In this document: positions 41,109 to 49,808 of the stretch, piece after piece | Layout: each line of letters starts with the position of its first letter | How positions within the stretch are numbered: position 1 is the stretch's first letter | Source: Pseudomonadota bacterium | Lineage (GTDB): Archaea; Thermoplasmatota; SW-10-69-26; JACQPN01; JAJPHT01 | DNA: 64,000 nucleotides | Assembly: GCA_021325135.1 (NCBI GenBank) | Contig: JAJPHT010000007.1 | Location: 33,776-97,775, forward strand | Direction of reading: 5' to 3' | Translations under genes and position numbers: made by a program | The notes under the pieces: generated by a model | The model's database searches: none | Seen by the model: the letters and a program-made list of their open reading frames with translations, nothing else | What the model was told of the DNA's origin: nothing

Positions 41109-42164
41109 TCAGAGGCACGCGAGGTACACGCCGTAGCCGGCCCGCCCCGTGTCCGCGCGCACGTCCACGACGCGGTTCCCCCAGGCGTCTACGCGCGAAT
41201 CGAGGAACCCTTGCGCGACGTGCCGCGTCTCGCCCGTGATGAGGTTCCGCGCCAGGAGGTCCGCCTGCGCGCTGGGCGGGTATTCGAGCCAGACGAGCCA
41301 GGGCCCGTGCACCGCGGGGGCCTGCTGGATGCGCGAGCCCCCCTCGTCGGTCGCGATGGGCGAGGCCTGCTGCGTCGTGAGGTTGAACGAGTAGACGTCC
41401 CACGTCGCGCTGGGCGTGCCGTCCGAGGTGCGCATGTAGTAGATGCCGTCGCCTTGGATCGCGGGCTTGTCGATCCCCAGCGCGCTGTGGAGCGCGATGC
41501 GCGTCTCCCCCGTGCGGACGTCGTGCAGGATGAGGTCCCAACCGCCCGCGGAGGACTTGGCCACCCACACGATGCGGCCCTGGTCCATGGAGGCGCCCTG
41601 GAGCGCCGCCTCGGTGAGGCGCGTGGCCGTGCCGTTCGCCAGGTCGAAGTCGAAGGCCCCCTCCGCGCCCTGGGCCGGCGTCGCCTCGACGACGAGGTGC
41701 CCCTCGCGCAGCAGGAGCGGGACGAGGTTTGTCGCTGGCGTGGGCCACTCGAGGGGCTGCGTCGTGCCCCGGACGAAGTCGTGGACCATGACGCGGACCT
41801 GGTGCGTCGAGAGGTCCTCGTCGCGCCACGCGGCCTGCGTCTCGTCGATCACGGGCCCCGCCTGCAGGCCTGGGCCGCCCGCCAGCGTGGTGGCCCTCCC
41901 GGTGGCGAGGTCGTAGAGCATGACGTCGCTGTCGAAGCCCGGCGATCCCGAGGCCGGCGTGCGCGCCTCCCAGACGACGCGGTCGCCCGCGACCTGCGCA
42001 GAGCCCAGGTCGTGGGGCGAGGCGTACACCTCGGTGGTGCCCGAGCACGTCGTCGCGCGCGCCTCCGGGCCCTTCGGAAGAAGCGAAGGGCCCAGGAAGA
42101 GGAGCAGGGCGATGGCGACCGCGCCCACGGCCGCCACCGCGATCCACGCCGGGCGCGGGGTCAT
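41109..42164 (-). CDS. Membrane-anchored beta-propeller protein (TolB-like)
   Basis: This 351-residue protein has an N-terminal uncleaved signal or anchor (PAWIAVAAVGAVAIALLLFL). About six repeats of roughly 45-50 residues follow, each with a VLYDLATGRATTL-like or DVRTGETRIAL-like turn (D-x-x-T-G-x-x) and a preceding W/V-x-W-x strand, the pattern of TolB/WD40-like beta-propellers. It is probably exposed outside the membrane. Only two cysteines are present (TTCSG near the anchor; CL at the end), and these could bond to close the propeller. It follows the giant surface protein by 10 bases on the same strand, so they likely form an operon. Confidence 0.75.
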   Translation of the reverse strand: MTPRPAWIAVAAVGAVAIALLLFLGPSLLPKGPEARATTCSGTTEVYASPHDLGSAQVAGDRVVWEARTPASGSPGFDSDVMLYDLATGRATTLAGGPGLQAGPVIDETQAAWRDEDLSTHQVRVMVHDFVRGTTQPLEWPTPATNLVPLLLREGHLVVEATPAQGAEGAFDFDLANGTATRLTEAALQGASMDQGRIVWVAKSSAGGWDLILHDVRTGETRIALHSALGIDKPAIQGDGIYYMRTSDGTPSATWDVYSFNLTTQQASPIATDEGGSRIQQAPAVHGPWLVWLEYPPSAQADLLARNLITGETRHVAQGFLDSRVDAWGNRVVDVRADTGRAGYGVYLACL

Positions 42165-42174
42165 GCTGCAGCTC

Positions 42175-45100
42175 CTAGCACGTCAGCTCGTTCATACCTT
42201 GCGCATACCGGATCATGATCGAGGCCGCTGCCGCCGAGCTTCCGGTCTCCGGGCACGAGCCGCGGAAGAGGCTCAGCCCGAAGGCGAGGTACGCGCTGTA
42301 GCCGGGGTTGCCGCCGACCTTCTGCGCCGCGGTGTTCAGCAGGGAGTACGGGTTCTGCCAGCTGAACACGTTGCCGCACGTGTACCCGTCGGCGAGGCTC
42401 GCGATGCCCGCTGCGTCCTGGCTGCCGATGGTGGACCAGCTCATGGCGATGCGGTCGAAGTCCCTTGTGTCCGTGCCGATGGTCGTCACGGTGTCGCTGA
42501 GGCTGGCGCAGCGGCGCGTGGTCACCGTGGGGCAGTCGTCCGACTGCCACCCCCAGTACCACGGCGCGGCCGTGGCGAGCTTCGTCGTGCTGTTCGTGCC
42601 GCGGGCGAGGTTGCGCACGTGCTGGAGCGCCGACCAGGCGAAGGCCGCGTTGAACGCGGACTCCGATGCCTTCTCGCTGGAGACCAGGGCGCCGCCCTCC
42701 TCCAGGCTGCGCACGACCTCGAGCATCTGCTGCTCCACGTAGATGGGCGCGCCCTCCGCCTGGGGCGGGAGGCCCGACTCGGCGTCCTGCGTGTAGAGGA
42801 AGACGGCTGTCACGTTGCGGTCCTTCTCTCGCGCGGGCTGGTGCTGCACCGGAGGGTAGGAGTCCAGCCAGGAGGAGCCCACCGATCCGGCCATCATCTT
42901 GGCGTAGAGATCCAGCAGGACCTCGGCCGAGATCACGGTGGGCGTGGCGACGTTCACCTCGATGGGGAAGAGGTCGATGTCGGCGATCTCGCCGCCCACG
43001 ACGTGGATCTCGATGAGCGTGAGCGTGCCGTCGAGCACGCCCTTCATGGCGATCTCCGTGAGCGTCTCGGAGATGTGCACCGTCGTGACGGAGACGGGGT
43101 CTGAGAGGTTCACGCTGTCGATGTAGTTGAGGAGCGAAGCCGCGCTGGGCCAGAAGTGCCCGTGCTCGGCGAAGATGCGCGTCCACCCGAACCTCGCGTT
43201 GCCCGTCATGAGGTCGAAGTCCAGGCCGTCCAGGTGCGTCGTCCCCAGGTAGTAGGGGTTCGAGCGCCCCGTGCCGGTGGAGCCCATGTTGATGGCGTTG
43301 TCCTGCGCGGCGCCGTTGCTCCCGATCGTGGTCTGGTGCAGGATGAACTCGTTGGAGATGTAGGTCCCCAGCTGCCATCCCACGTAGGCGGCGCCCACGG
43401 TGACGGCCGCGACGGCGACCACGCCGGTGGCCGTGGCGACGGCGGAGCCGAAGGCCACGTCGGCGCTCCCGCCCACGACGGCGCCACCCAGCACGAACGA
43501 CATCGACGTGAGCGAGTTCTGAGGCTTGTTGTTCTGGAACGTCAGGTTCGCCGTGTACGTGAGCCGGTTCTGGTTGACGTCTTCGACGACGATGGTGAAG
43601 TGGTGCACGGTCACGCTGGTGGGCCAGGAACCCGTGAACGTCGTGCCGTTCGTGCTCTTCGAGAGCGTGATCGGGTACGCGGCGTTCGACGACGTGTAGG
43701 CCGTGACGGTGGGGTCCGGCCCCATGGCGTCGTTGTCGGAGACCTGGAAGTTGAGGCCCGCGCGGAAGTCGGGCCCCTTGTGCGGGTCCGGCAGCCCCTG
43801 CAGATTCAGGATCTGCGGGTAGACGTCCTCGACCCACGGGCGCGCGTCGAAGCCGTCGGGCAGGTTGTCGTCGTCGATGTCCTGCGTCGTCGGGCTCGAC
43901 ACGTCGGTGAGCATCTCCTCGCCGTCGGTGGCGAAGTCGTGGTCCGTGTCGCTAAGGAGGCTGCTGGTCTGGCTGTCGAGGACCATCGTGAAGCTGGACG
44001 CGGTGCCCGTGCTCCCGGAGACGGTGTCGTTGAGCTGGACCCGCCACTTCTGGTGGTGGGTGAACGTCTGGGGCGAGTAGCCGCACTGGCTGAGCAGCGG
44101 GACCGTGATGGTGCCTGCGCCCGAGGCCGCGCCGTGGCTCCAGAGCGTGCACCAGCCGCTCACGTCCCCCACGAGGGAGACGACGAGGTCGCTCCAGCGC
44201 GGGTGGTTCACGTCCACCGTCACGTAGCCGTCGTAGAGCCCGAAGCGATCCAGGCCGGGAATGGTGAGGTTCGTCGAGCCCAGGTCGGGGATCGCCTTGG
44301 CGTCGCCGGACGTGGAGACGAGCTCCCACGTCGACGTGTCCTCCATGTAGTCGGGCAGCGAGTCGCGGTCCGTGTCGTCCGAGATGGCGATGTCGTCGAT
44401 GAACCATCCAGCGTGGTTGTTGTTGGCCGCGTCGGCGGCGAAGCTGAAGCGCACGAGGACGGTCGACCCGGCGTAGGGCGTCAGGTTGACGACGCGCGGC
44501 GCCCACCACTGGTAGTCGCGCGGGCCGCTGACCTGGTCCACGAGCGTCCAGGTGCTCCCGCCGTTCGTGCTCACCTCGACCTTCTTGGTGTCCTTGAGGG
44601 TGCCCTGGTCCTCCGTGTCGTACCAGCTTGCGTAGGAGAGGCCGATGACGCCCGTGGCCCCCGAAAGGTCGATGGGCGGGGACGTGAGCGTGCCGGAGGG
44701 CTGGCTCGGGTCCGCGTAGTTCCCGGTGGAATCGTTGCCGTAGTACCACGAGTAGAAGCCGCTGAACGGGTTGGCGAGGCTGCGGTGCCATTGCCCGGTG
44801 GCCTGCCATCCGGCGGAGGCGGACTCGGCGTCGTCGGAGAAGTACACCTCGTCGGTGACGTTGGGGCCCGGGATCAGCGGAGTCTGGAGCAGCGAGCCGT
44901 TCTGGAGCAGCGCGAAGAAGCGGTACGAGTGGTTCCCCGCACCCAACGTGGTGTTGTAGACGTAGCACTTGCAGTCGACGGTGTTGGTGTCCGAGGGATC
45001 GAGCTCGCTCATGGTGGAGTTGACGCCGTCGATTTCGGCGCGCACGTAGACGGGGAACTCGCTCCGCTCATGGGAGAAGCCCACCGTGTACGTGTAGCGC

Positions 45101-46659
45101 TGGCCGGTCTTGCCCGTATCCGGGAGGACCTTGGCCCGCGTGAGGTTCGCCGAGACCGTGGGGTTGGGCGTGACGTTGATGGTGTCCACCCACGCGTAGG
45201 TCAGGGGCTCGTTGACGCCGCACCAGATCTGGATGCCCTCGGTGGCGATGCCCAGGTAGGTCAGGTTGTTGAAGCCGTCCGTGGCGTTGGCGGCGATGAG
45301 GTAGTACGAGGACGCGAGGCGGTTGTCGCTCGCGTCGCGGATCTCGAAGCTGAGGTTGCGCGACCCGGCGTCGTAGCCGATGAAGAAGTGGTACTCCACG
45401 TTCACGACCGCGTCGAACCCGGCGCTCAGCCGCGCGGTGCCGTTGCGGTCGTGGTACTGCATGTAGTACTGGGGGTTCTGGTGGAGGTTGCTGTCGCGGG
45501 AGTAGTAGTAGATGCCCAGGAAGTTCGTGGCGGCAAGGTTGTCCGCGTCTCCCGTCGAGAAGTAGAGGGGCCAGCCGCTTTGCCAGTTGCCCTGCTGGGT
45601 GGTCTGCCACTTGACCGTCGCCGTGAAGGAGCCGTTCATGGAGAGGTTCACGGGCGTCGCGTGGCGATAGTGCTCGTCCGTGCAGTCCGCGCGCTGGGCG
45701 GCGTAGGCGACCCGGTGGTTCGCGGAGTCCCAGACGATGTAGCTCTGTGGGGTGTCGTTGTAGGTCTGGAACCCTTCGTTTGACGTGTCGAAGGTGTAGA
45801 TGATCGAGAAGTGGGCGGGTTGGAGGAGCCATCCTTCCGCCGTCTCCTGGCTCGGGATGGGGGCGCCGTCCTGGTGGGCGAAGCGCGGGGCCCGGATGCC
45901 CATGGAGGCCAGCCACGCGCGGCTGATGAAGACGGGCTGGCCGTCGTGGCGCGTCCCCTCGAAGGAGAGGGCGAGGTCGGGGATCACCTTGGTTTCCGTG
46001 ACGTTCGTCGTGCCGTTGGGAGTCGCGAGCTGGCGCGTGACGTTGGTCGTGCCGGGCGTCTCCACGATGCCGATCTTCATGGGGCGCGACTGGAGGCGGA
46101 CGCTGCTCTGGTCACCCAGCGTATAGAGCGCGGCGTCGCCCAGCGTCGCGGGAACGAACCCCACGGAGGCGCCAGGGGCCATGGCCACGTGGACGAAAGA
46201 GTGGCCCCCCAGCGTGACGACCTCGAACTCGGCCGCCGAGCCGAACGTGCCCAACTGGGCGTCAAGCCACGGCAGGTCCACGTAGGCGTCGTCGCCCCCG
46301 GGGTCCGAGGCAGCGACAATGAGGGCGCCGGCCGGCGTGAGCGCGGCCTCGGAGCGCGAGGCCGCGCGAAGGGCGCCGCCGGCCGCGGCCTGGATGCTGA
46401 CGTGCCGAGAGGGGGAGCCTTCGTCTCCGTCGTCCGGGATGGCCAGGACGGTGCCGTTCGCCATGCGGACGCTGGCGGTCTGGGGGTACCTCACTTTGTC
46501 CTTGGGCAGCGCCTTCTGCAGGTGGTGAGAGGAGGAGGCGCCGGTCGCAGCGTCGGGTTTCGCGTCGACGGGATCGGGAGCGGCGGGGGCGGCGCCCGGG
46601 AGGGCGACGGTGGAAAGCAGGACGACGAGGGAGACGGCGGCGGCCACGGAGCGTACCAT
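42175..46659 (-). CDS. Giant multidomain secreted surface protein
   Basis: This 1,494-residue protein starts with a signal peptide (MVRSVAAAVSLVVLLSTVAL). The first 500 residues are beta-rich with LamG/DUF2341-like strands. A domain at about 610-745 (GWQATGQWHRS... FSGFYSWYYGN... IDLSGATGVIGLSYASWYD... GWFIDDIAI) resembles the MAM/immune-inhibitor-A type. A Ca-binding DTDRDSLPDYMED-like segment follows, then a P-domain-like unit (SDLVVSLVGDVSGWC... LNDTVSGSTGTASSFTMVL) and a thrombospondin-3-like DTDHDFATDGEE/DIDDDNLPDGFDA pair. The C-terminal 400 residues include a hydrophobic segment (VAVAAVTVGAAYVGW) and a DUF-like tail with two Cys pairs. Many N-glycosylation sequons occur. It is probably part of the cell envelope or an adhesin. 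Confidence 0.8.
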   Translation of the reverse strand: MVRSVAAAVSLVVLLSTVALPGAAPAAPDPVDAKPDAATGASSSHHLQKALPKDKVRYPQTASVRMANGTVLAIPDDGDEGSPSRHVSIQAAAGGALRAASRSEAALTPAGALIVAASDPGGDDAYVDLPWLDAQLGTFGSAAEFEVVTLGGHSFVHVAMAPGASVGFVPATLGDAALYTLGDQSSVRLQSRPMKIGIVETPGTTNVTRQLATPNGTTNVTETKVIPDLALSFEGTRHDGQPVFISRAWLASMGIRAPRFAHQDGAPIPSQETAEGWLLQPAHFSIIYTFDTSNEGFQTYNDTPQSYIVWDSANHRVAYAAQRADCTDEHYRHATPVNLSMNGSFTATVKWQTTQQGNWQSGWPLYFSTGDADNLAATNFLGIYYYSRDSNLHQNPQYYMQYHDRNGTARLSAGFDAVVNVEYHFFIGYDAGSRNLSFEIRDASDNRLASSYYLIAANATDGFNNLTYLGIATEGIQIWCGVNEPLTYAWVDTINVTPNPTVSANLTRAKVLPDTGKTGQRYTYTVGFSHERSEFPVYVRAEIDGVNSTMSELDPSDTNTVDCKCYVYNTTLGAGNHSYRFFALLQNGSLLQTPLIPGPNVTDEVYFSDDAESASAGWQATGQWHRSLANPFSGFYSWYYGNDSTGNYADPSQPSGTLTSPPIDLSGATGVIGLSYASWYDTEDQGTLKDTKKVEVSTNGGSTWTLVDQVSGPRDYQWWAPRVVNLTPYAGSTVLVRFSFAADAANNNHAGWFIDDIAISDDTDRDSLPDYMEDTSTWELVSTSGDAKAIPDLGSTNLTIPGLDRFGLYDGYVTVDVNHPRWSDLVVSLVGDVSGWCTLWSHGAASGAGTITVPLLSQCGYSPQTFTHHQKWRVQLNDTVSGSTGTASSFTMVLDSQTSSLLSDTDHDFATDGEEMLTDVSSPTTQDIDDDNLPDGFDARPWVEDVYPQILNLQGLPDPHKGPDFRAGLNFQVSDNDAMGPDPTVTAYTSSNAAYPITLSKSTNGTTFTGSWPTSVTVHHFTIVVEDVNQNRLTYTANLTFQNNKPQNSLTSMSFVLGGAVVGGSADVAFGSAVATATGVVAVAAVTVGAAYVGWQLGTYISNEFILHQTTIGSNGAAQDNAINMGSTGTGRSNPYYLGTTHLDGLDFDLMTGNARFGWTRIFAEHGHFWPSAASLLNYIDSVNLSDPVSVTTVHISETLTEIAMKGVLDGTLTLIEIHVVGGEIADIDLFPIEVNVATPTVISAEVLLDLYAKMMAGSVGSSWLDSYPPVQHQPAREKDRNVTAVFLYTQDAESGLPPQAEGAPIYVEQQMLEVVRSLEEGGALVSSEKASESAFNAAFAWSALQHVRNLARGTNSTTKLATAAPWYWGWQSDDCPTVTTRRCASLSDTVTTIGTDTRDFDRIAMSWSTIGSQDAAGIASLADGYTCGNVFSWQNPYSLLNTAAQKVGGNPGYSAYLAFGLSLFRGSCPETGSSAAAASIMIRYAQGMNELTC

Positions 46660-46844
46660 GCGCGATCGGGCCGGACTAACATCGCGTGGGTGGGATGTAA
46701 CTGGCGCCGAGCCGAACGCGTCACTTCGGGAGAACCAGAATGATGACTCTCCCCCTTTCGCAAACACCCCCGCACGAACGTCGTGGTGGGTGGCTACCCA
46801 TTCCCGGGAGCAATCCTTACGCCCTCCACCCCCCATCCGCGCGC

Positions 46845-47339
46845 GTGGCCTTCTGCGGCGACGGCGGCGCGTGCCTCACGCTTCTTACGCTCCATCTCCT
46901 GGGCGTCGCGGTGTTCCTGGGCGGGCTTCTGCTCGCGCTCTACTGGAAGCTCGCGGCGGACCGCAGCAACGACCCCGCCTTCGCGGCCGCGGTGCACGAG
47001 CGCCTCAGGAAGGCCGACGCGCAGGTCGTGGGCCCCGGCGCGCTGGTCACGTTCGCGGCGGGGTACGCCATGGTGCGCTTCTTCGGGCACCGCATCGCGG
47101 AGACGCCCTTCGCGCTCTGGGGCCTGATCCTCCTCTTCCTCGCGCTGGGGCTGTGGTACTTCGGCATGCGGCGCATCGGCGATCGCCTCCTGGACGAGGC
47201 GCGGGCCTCGCGCGACAACCGGCAGCCGCTCTCCAAGGACTACGCGGCGCGCAGCGTGGCGTGGCTCGCGTGCGCGTTCGGCGCGCTGGGGCTCGTCGCC
47301 CTCACGGCCGTGTTCATGGTGTTCCACTTTCCGGGCTAG
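46845..47339 (+). CDS. DUF2269-like membrane protein
   Basis: This 164-residue protein with four TM helices opens FCGDGGACLTLLTLHLLGVAVFLGGLLLALYWKLAADRS, which matches DUF2269-type integral membrane proteins (conserved H-x-L-G...G). Later helices are LVTFAAGYAMVRFFG, LWGLILLFLALGLWYFG and WLACAFGALGLVALTAVFMV. Some relatives are suspected cytochrome or redox-linked proteins; not provable here. GTG 46845 is used, with a CCTTACG box about 28 bases before it; the frame is open to 46740 but there it would run into the promoter of the divergent giant gene. Confidence 0.65.
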   Translation: MAFCGDGGACLTLLTLHLLGVAVFLGGLLLALYWKLAADRSNDPAFAAAVHERLRKADAQVVGPGALVTFAAGYAMVRFFGHRIAETPFALWGLILLFLALGLWYFGMRRIGDRLLDEARASRDNRQPLSKDYAARSVAWLACAFGALGLVALTAVFMVFHFPG

Positions 47340-47346
47340 TGTCAGT

Positions 47347-47462
47347 TTCGCCGCGCCGCAGCGCGGCTACCCGCGGGGGGTTCAGGGGGCGAGGCCCCCT
47401 GACGTGATATCCCGGCCAGCAGACGCTCAAGACTTCAGGGGGCTTCGCCCCCCGAACCCCCC
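47347..47462. mobile_element. Structured repeat (MITE/REP-like), copy B
   Basis: It has the same order of parts as 34687-34837: CCGCGCCGCAGCGCGG hairpin, GGGGGGTTC outer arm, TCAGGGGGC/GCCCCCTGA hairpin with loop GAG, GTGAtat...CCAGCAGACG centre, TCAGGGGGC-TTC-GCCCCCC hairpin and GAACCCCCC outer arm. The right terminal repeat is cut short. It lies between the ends of two convergent genes, and its last 36 bases code for the C-terminus of the VOC protein, which argues for insertion into the gene end. Confidence 0.6.
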
Positions 47463-47942
47463 TCGGGCCGCCTTCTCCAGGGCCGCGATGTCGATCTTCC
47501 CCATCTTGAGCATCGCCTTCATGGCGCGCTGCGCGACCTCGGGGTCCTTGTGGCCCAGAAGCTCCGGGAGGCGCGTGGGGATGATCTGCCACGAGAGGCC
47601 GAAGCGGTCGACGAGCCAGCCGCAGCGGCTCTTCTCGCCCCCCTTGGAGAGCGTCTCCCAGAGATGGTCGACCTCCTTCTGCGTCTTGACGGTCACGAAC
47701 ACCGAGAAGGCCGGCGTGAGCTTGAACACGGGGCCGCCGTTGAGGGCGTAGAAGTCCTGCCCTGCGAGGTTGAACTCCACGGACATGGGGCTCGCGCTCA
47801 CGATCTTCGAGTCCTTGAAGAGGGAGACGTAGAAGCGCGCGGCCTCCTCGGCGTCGTCGTCGAACCAGAGGAAGGGCGTGATGCCCTGCACGGCGATCTT
47901 GGCCGGGGCCTTGGCGGCGCGCTTGGCGGTCTTGGCTGCCAT
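47427..47942 (-). CDS. VOC/PhnB-like protein (3-demethylubiquinone methyltransferase-like fold)
   Basis: This 171-residue glyoxalase-fold protein of the PhnB-like group has a Lys/Ala-rich N-terminus, then ITPFLWFDDDAEEAARFYVSLFKDSKIV, VEFNLAGQDFYALNGGP, FSVFVTVKTQKEVDHLWETLSKGGEKSRCGWLVDRFGLSWQIIP. The C-terminal helix pair (KDPEVAQRAMKAMLKMGKIDIAALEKAA) is typical. Despite a database label of methyltransferase for one subgroup, no SAM site is present, so the function is unassigned. The last dozen residues (RGGFGGRSPLKS) are coded by the structured repeat at 47347-47462. Confidence 0.85.
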   Translation of the reverse strand: MAAKTAKRAAKAPAKIAVQGITPFLWFDDDAEEAARFYVSLFKDSKIVSASPMSVEFNLAGQDFYALNGGPVFKLTPAFSVFVTVKTQKEVDHLWETLSKGGEKSRCGWLVDRFGLSWQIIPTRLPELLGHKDPEVAQRAMKAMLKMGKIDIAALEKAARGGFGGRSPLKS

Positions 47943-47967
47943 GGCCGCGCCATCCCGTCGCGGAGGA

Positions 47968-48708
47968 TCAAGCTTCGGGCCTGAGGTCCACGATCTCGTC
48001 CTCGCCCAGGAGCCGCGCCCGCGGGAACGCCTCCGCGGCGGCCTGCACGTGGTCCGCGGCGGGGACGCCGTGATAGCGATGCGAGAGGAGCAGCGCGCCG
48101 GCCTTCGCGTCGCGGGCGAGCCGGGCCGCCGCGGCGGCGGTGCTGTGGATGCGGTGGTGCGGCTGGTCCGGCGGCAGGTCGGGCAGCAGCGCGTGCATGA
48201 GGAGCGCGTCGCCGGGCCGCACGAGGCGCCGCAGCCCCTCGCAGGGCGCGGTGTCGCTGGCGTACGCCAGCGCGGCGCCCCGCTCCTCCAGCCGCGTCGC
48301 CATGCTGGGCGCCGAGTGCTGCGTGGGGGCGAAGGAGAGGGCGATCCCGCCGACGCGGCCCTCCGAGGCGCCCTCGTGGACGGGCCCCGGGAGGTCGAAG
48401 GCGCCTTCGAAGACGAACGCCTGCGCCATGGCGTCCAGGCGCTTGCGCTCGCCGGCGGGGAGGAAGAGCTGCGTGCGCGCGTCCAGCGCGTCGCGGATCG
48501 TCACGAGGTCCAGCGCGTGGTCGTGGTGGAAGTGCGAGATCACGACGGCGTCGAGGCGCGAGACGCCCGCGCGGACGAGCCCCTCGCGGACGCCCCCGCC
48601 GCAGTCCAGGAGGATGCGCTCGCCGGCCTCGCCTTCCACGAGGTAGCCCGACCCGCCCGAGAGGGGGGCGAGGTAGCGGCCGGGGTTGCCCAGGACGCGG
48701 AGGCGCAC
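47968..48708 (-). CDS. Metallo-beta-lactamase fold hydrolase (RNase Z-like)
   Basis: This 246-residue enzyme has the di-metal motif HFHHDHALD near residue 59, an earlier LLDCGGGVREGL, and later metal ligands AYASDTAPCEGLRRLV and LLSHRYHGV. The order and the G-S-G-Y-L-V-E segment match the RNase Z/ElaC-like and phosphodiesterase branch of the fold. A tRNA 3'-processing role is possible but the flexible exosite arm of true RNase Z is not apparent. Start is GTG 48708, only 38 bases from the divergent TrmG10-like gene. Confidence 0.82.
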   Translation of the reverse strand: MRLRVLGNPGRYLAPLSGGSGYLVEGEAGERILLDCGGGVREGLVRAGVSRLDAVVISHFHHDHALDLVTIRDALDARTQLFLPAGERKRLDAMAQAFVFEGAFDLPGPVHEGASEGRVGGIALSFAPTQHSAPSMATRLEERGAALAYASDTAPCEGLRRLVRPGDALLMHALLPDLPPDQPHHRIHSTAAAAARLARDAKAGALLLSHRYHGVPAADHVQAAAEAFPRARLLGEDEIVDLRPEA

Positions 48709-48746
48709 GCTCCCCCAGCCGCCCTCCGCGCGAAATCCCTTTGCCC

Positions 48747-49778
48747 ATGGACCCGCTGGCCCCGTCGTCCATGCGCCTCATGGTCGAGCTTTCGGCCGAG
48801 CACCCCACGCTGCCGGCAGCGGAGCTTGCCGCCCTGGCCGCCATGGTGGAGGGGCGCCTGGAGGAGCGCGACGGCTCCGTGGCGCTGGTAGACGTGCCCG
48901 ACCTCGCGGAGGCGGCCCGCTTCATCGGCTCGCGCGCAGCGCTGACGCACACGCTGAGCGCCCACTGGTGGACGACCGCCGCGACGCCGCGCGTCATGGT
49001 GCCCCCCTTCGGCCGCATCGACCTCAAAGGGCAGACCTTCGCCGTGCGCGCGCGGCGCCTTGAGGGCCACCACCCCGAGGTCCCGCTTTCGGACACCGTG
49101 CGCGCCATCGGCGCGATCCTCGCAGCCTCCGGCAAGGTGGACCTGGAGCGCCCGCAGGTGGACGTCCGGCTGCTGCTCTCCGAGGAGGCGCATGCGGGCG
49201 CGCTGCTGCGCGAGGTGGACCGCAAGGCGCTGGAGGGGCGGCACGTGAAGCACCGCGCGCACTTCGCGCCCGTCTCGCTCCACCCGCGCTGGGCGCGCTG
49301 CCTCGTGAACCTCGCGCGGGTGAAGGCCGGCGAGCGCGTCGCGGACCCGTTCTGCGGCACGGGCGGCCTTCTCATCGAGGCGGGCCTCGTGGGCGCGAAG
49401 GTCTTCGGCAGCGACCTCGACCCGCGCATGGTGGCCGGCACCCGCGCGACGCTGGAGAAGTTCGGCGTCGAGGGCGCCGTGGTGGACACGCGCGACGTGG
49501 GCGAGCTTCCCGAGTTCGCGGGGCCCCTGGACGTGGTCCTCAGCGACCCGCCCTACGGGCAGAGCAGCACCACCAACATGGAGGAGCGCACCGCGCTCTA
49601 CGAGCGCTTCTTCCACGCCGCCAAGGAGGCGCTTCGCCCCGGCGGCCGGCTCGCGCTGATCTCGCCCTCGGCGGACCTCCGCGAGCGCGCGGGCCGGCAC
49701 TTCGCCCTCGTGGAGGCGCACGACCAGCGCGTCCACCGCAGCATGACGCGGCACTACGGGCTCTTCCGGAAGGAGTGA
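48747..49778 (+). CDS. trmG10: tRNA (guanine-N2) methyltransferase, TrmG10-like
   Basis: This enzyme methylates the exocyclic amine of G10 in tRNA using SAM. The 343-residue protein has an N-terminal NFLD/THUMP-like region (about 1-165; LMVELSAEHPTLPAAELAALAAMVEGRLEE, then RIDLKGQTFAVRARR). The Rossmann methyltransferase domain follows, with motif I VADPFCGTGGLLIEAGL, an acidic loop GSDLDPRM and the N2-methylation motif DPPYG (267-271). Length and motif order match archaeal Trm-G10. ATG 48747 is used; TTG 48741 is also in frame. The MBL-fold nuclease-like gene is divergent. Confidence 0.88.
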   Translation: MDPLAPSSMRLMVELSAEHPTLPAAELAALAAMVEGRLEERDGSVALVDVPDLAEAARFIGSRAALTHTLSAHWWTTAATPRVMVPPFGRIDLKGQTFAVRARRLEGHHPEVPLSDTVRAIGAILAASGKVDLERPQVDVRLLLSEEAHAGALLREVDRKALEGRHVKHRAHFAPVSLHPRWARCLVNLARVKAGERVADPFCGTGGLLIEAGLVGAKVFGSDLDPRMVAGTRATLEKFGVEGAVVDTRDVGELPEFAGPLDVVLSDPPYGQSSTTNMEERTALYERFFHAAKEALRPGGRLALISPSADLRERAGRHFALVEAHDQRVHRSMTRHYGLFRKE

Positions 49779-49808
49779 CGGGGCGGCCCTGTCTGGGGGC
49801 CCAGCCGG

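Noticed and set aside
43156..45783. 875-codon open frame antisense to the giant surface protein
   Set aside because: Arg/Val/Gly/Asp-dominated shadow; the opposite strand has signal peptide and recognisable domains.
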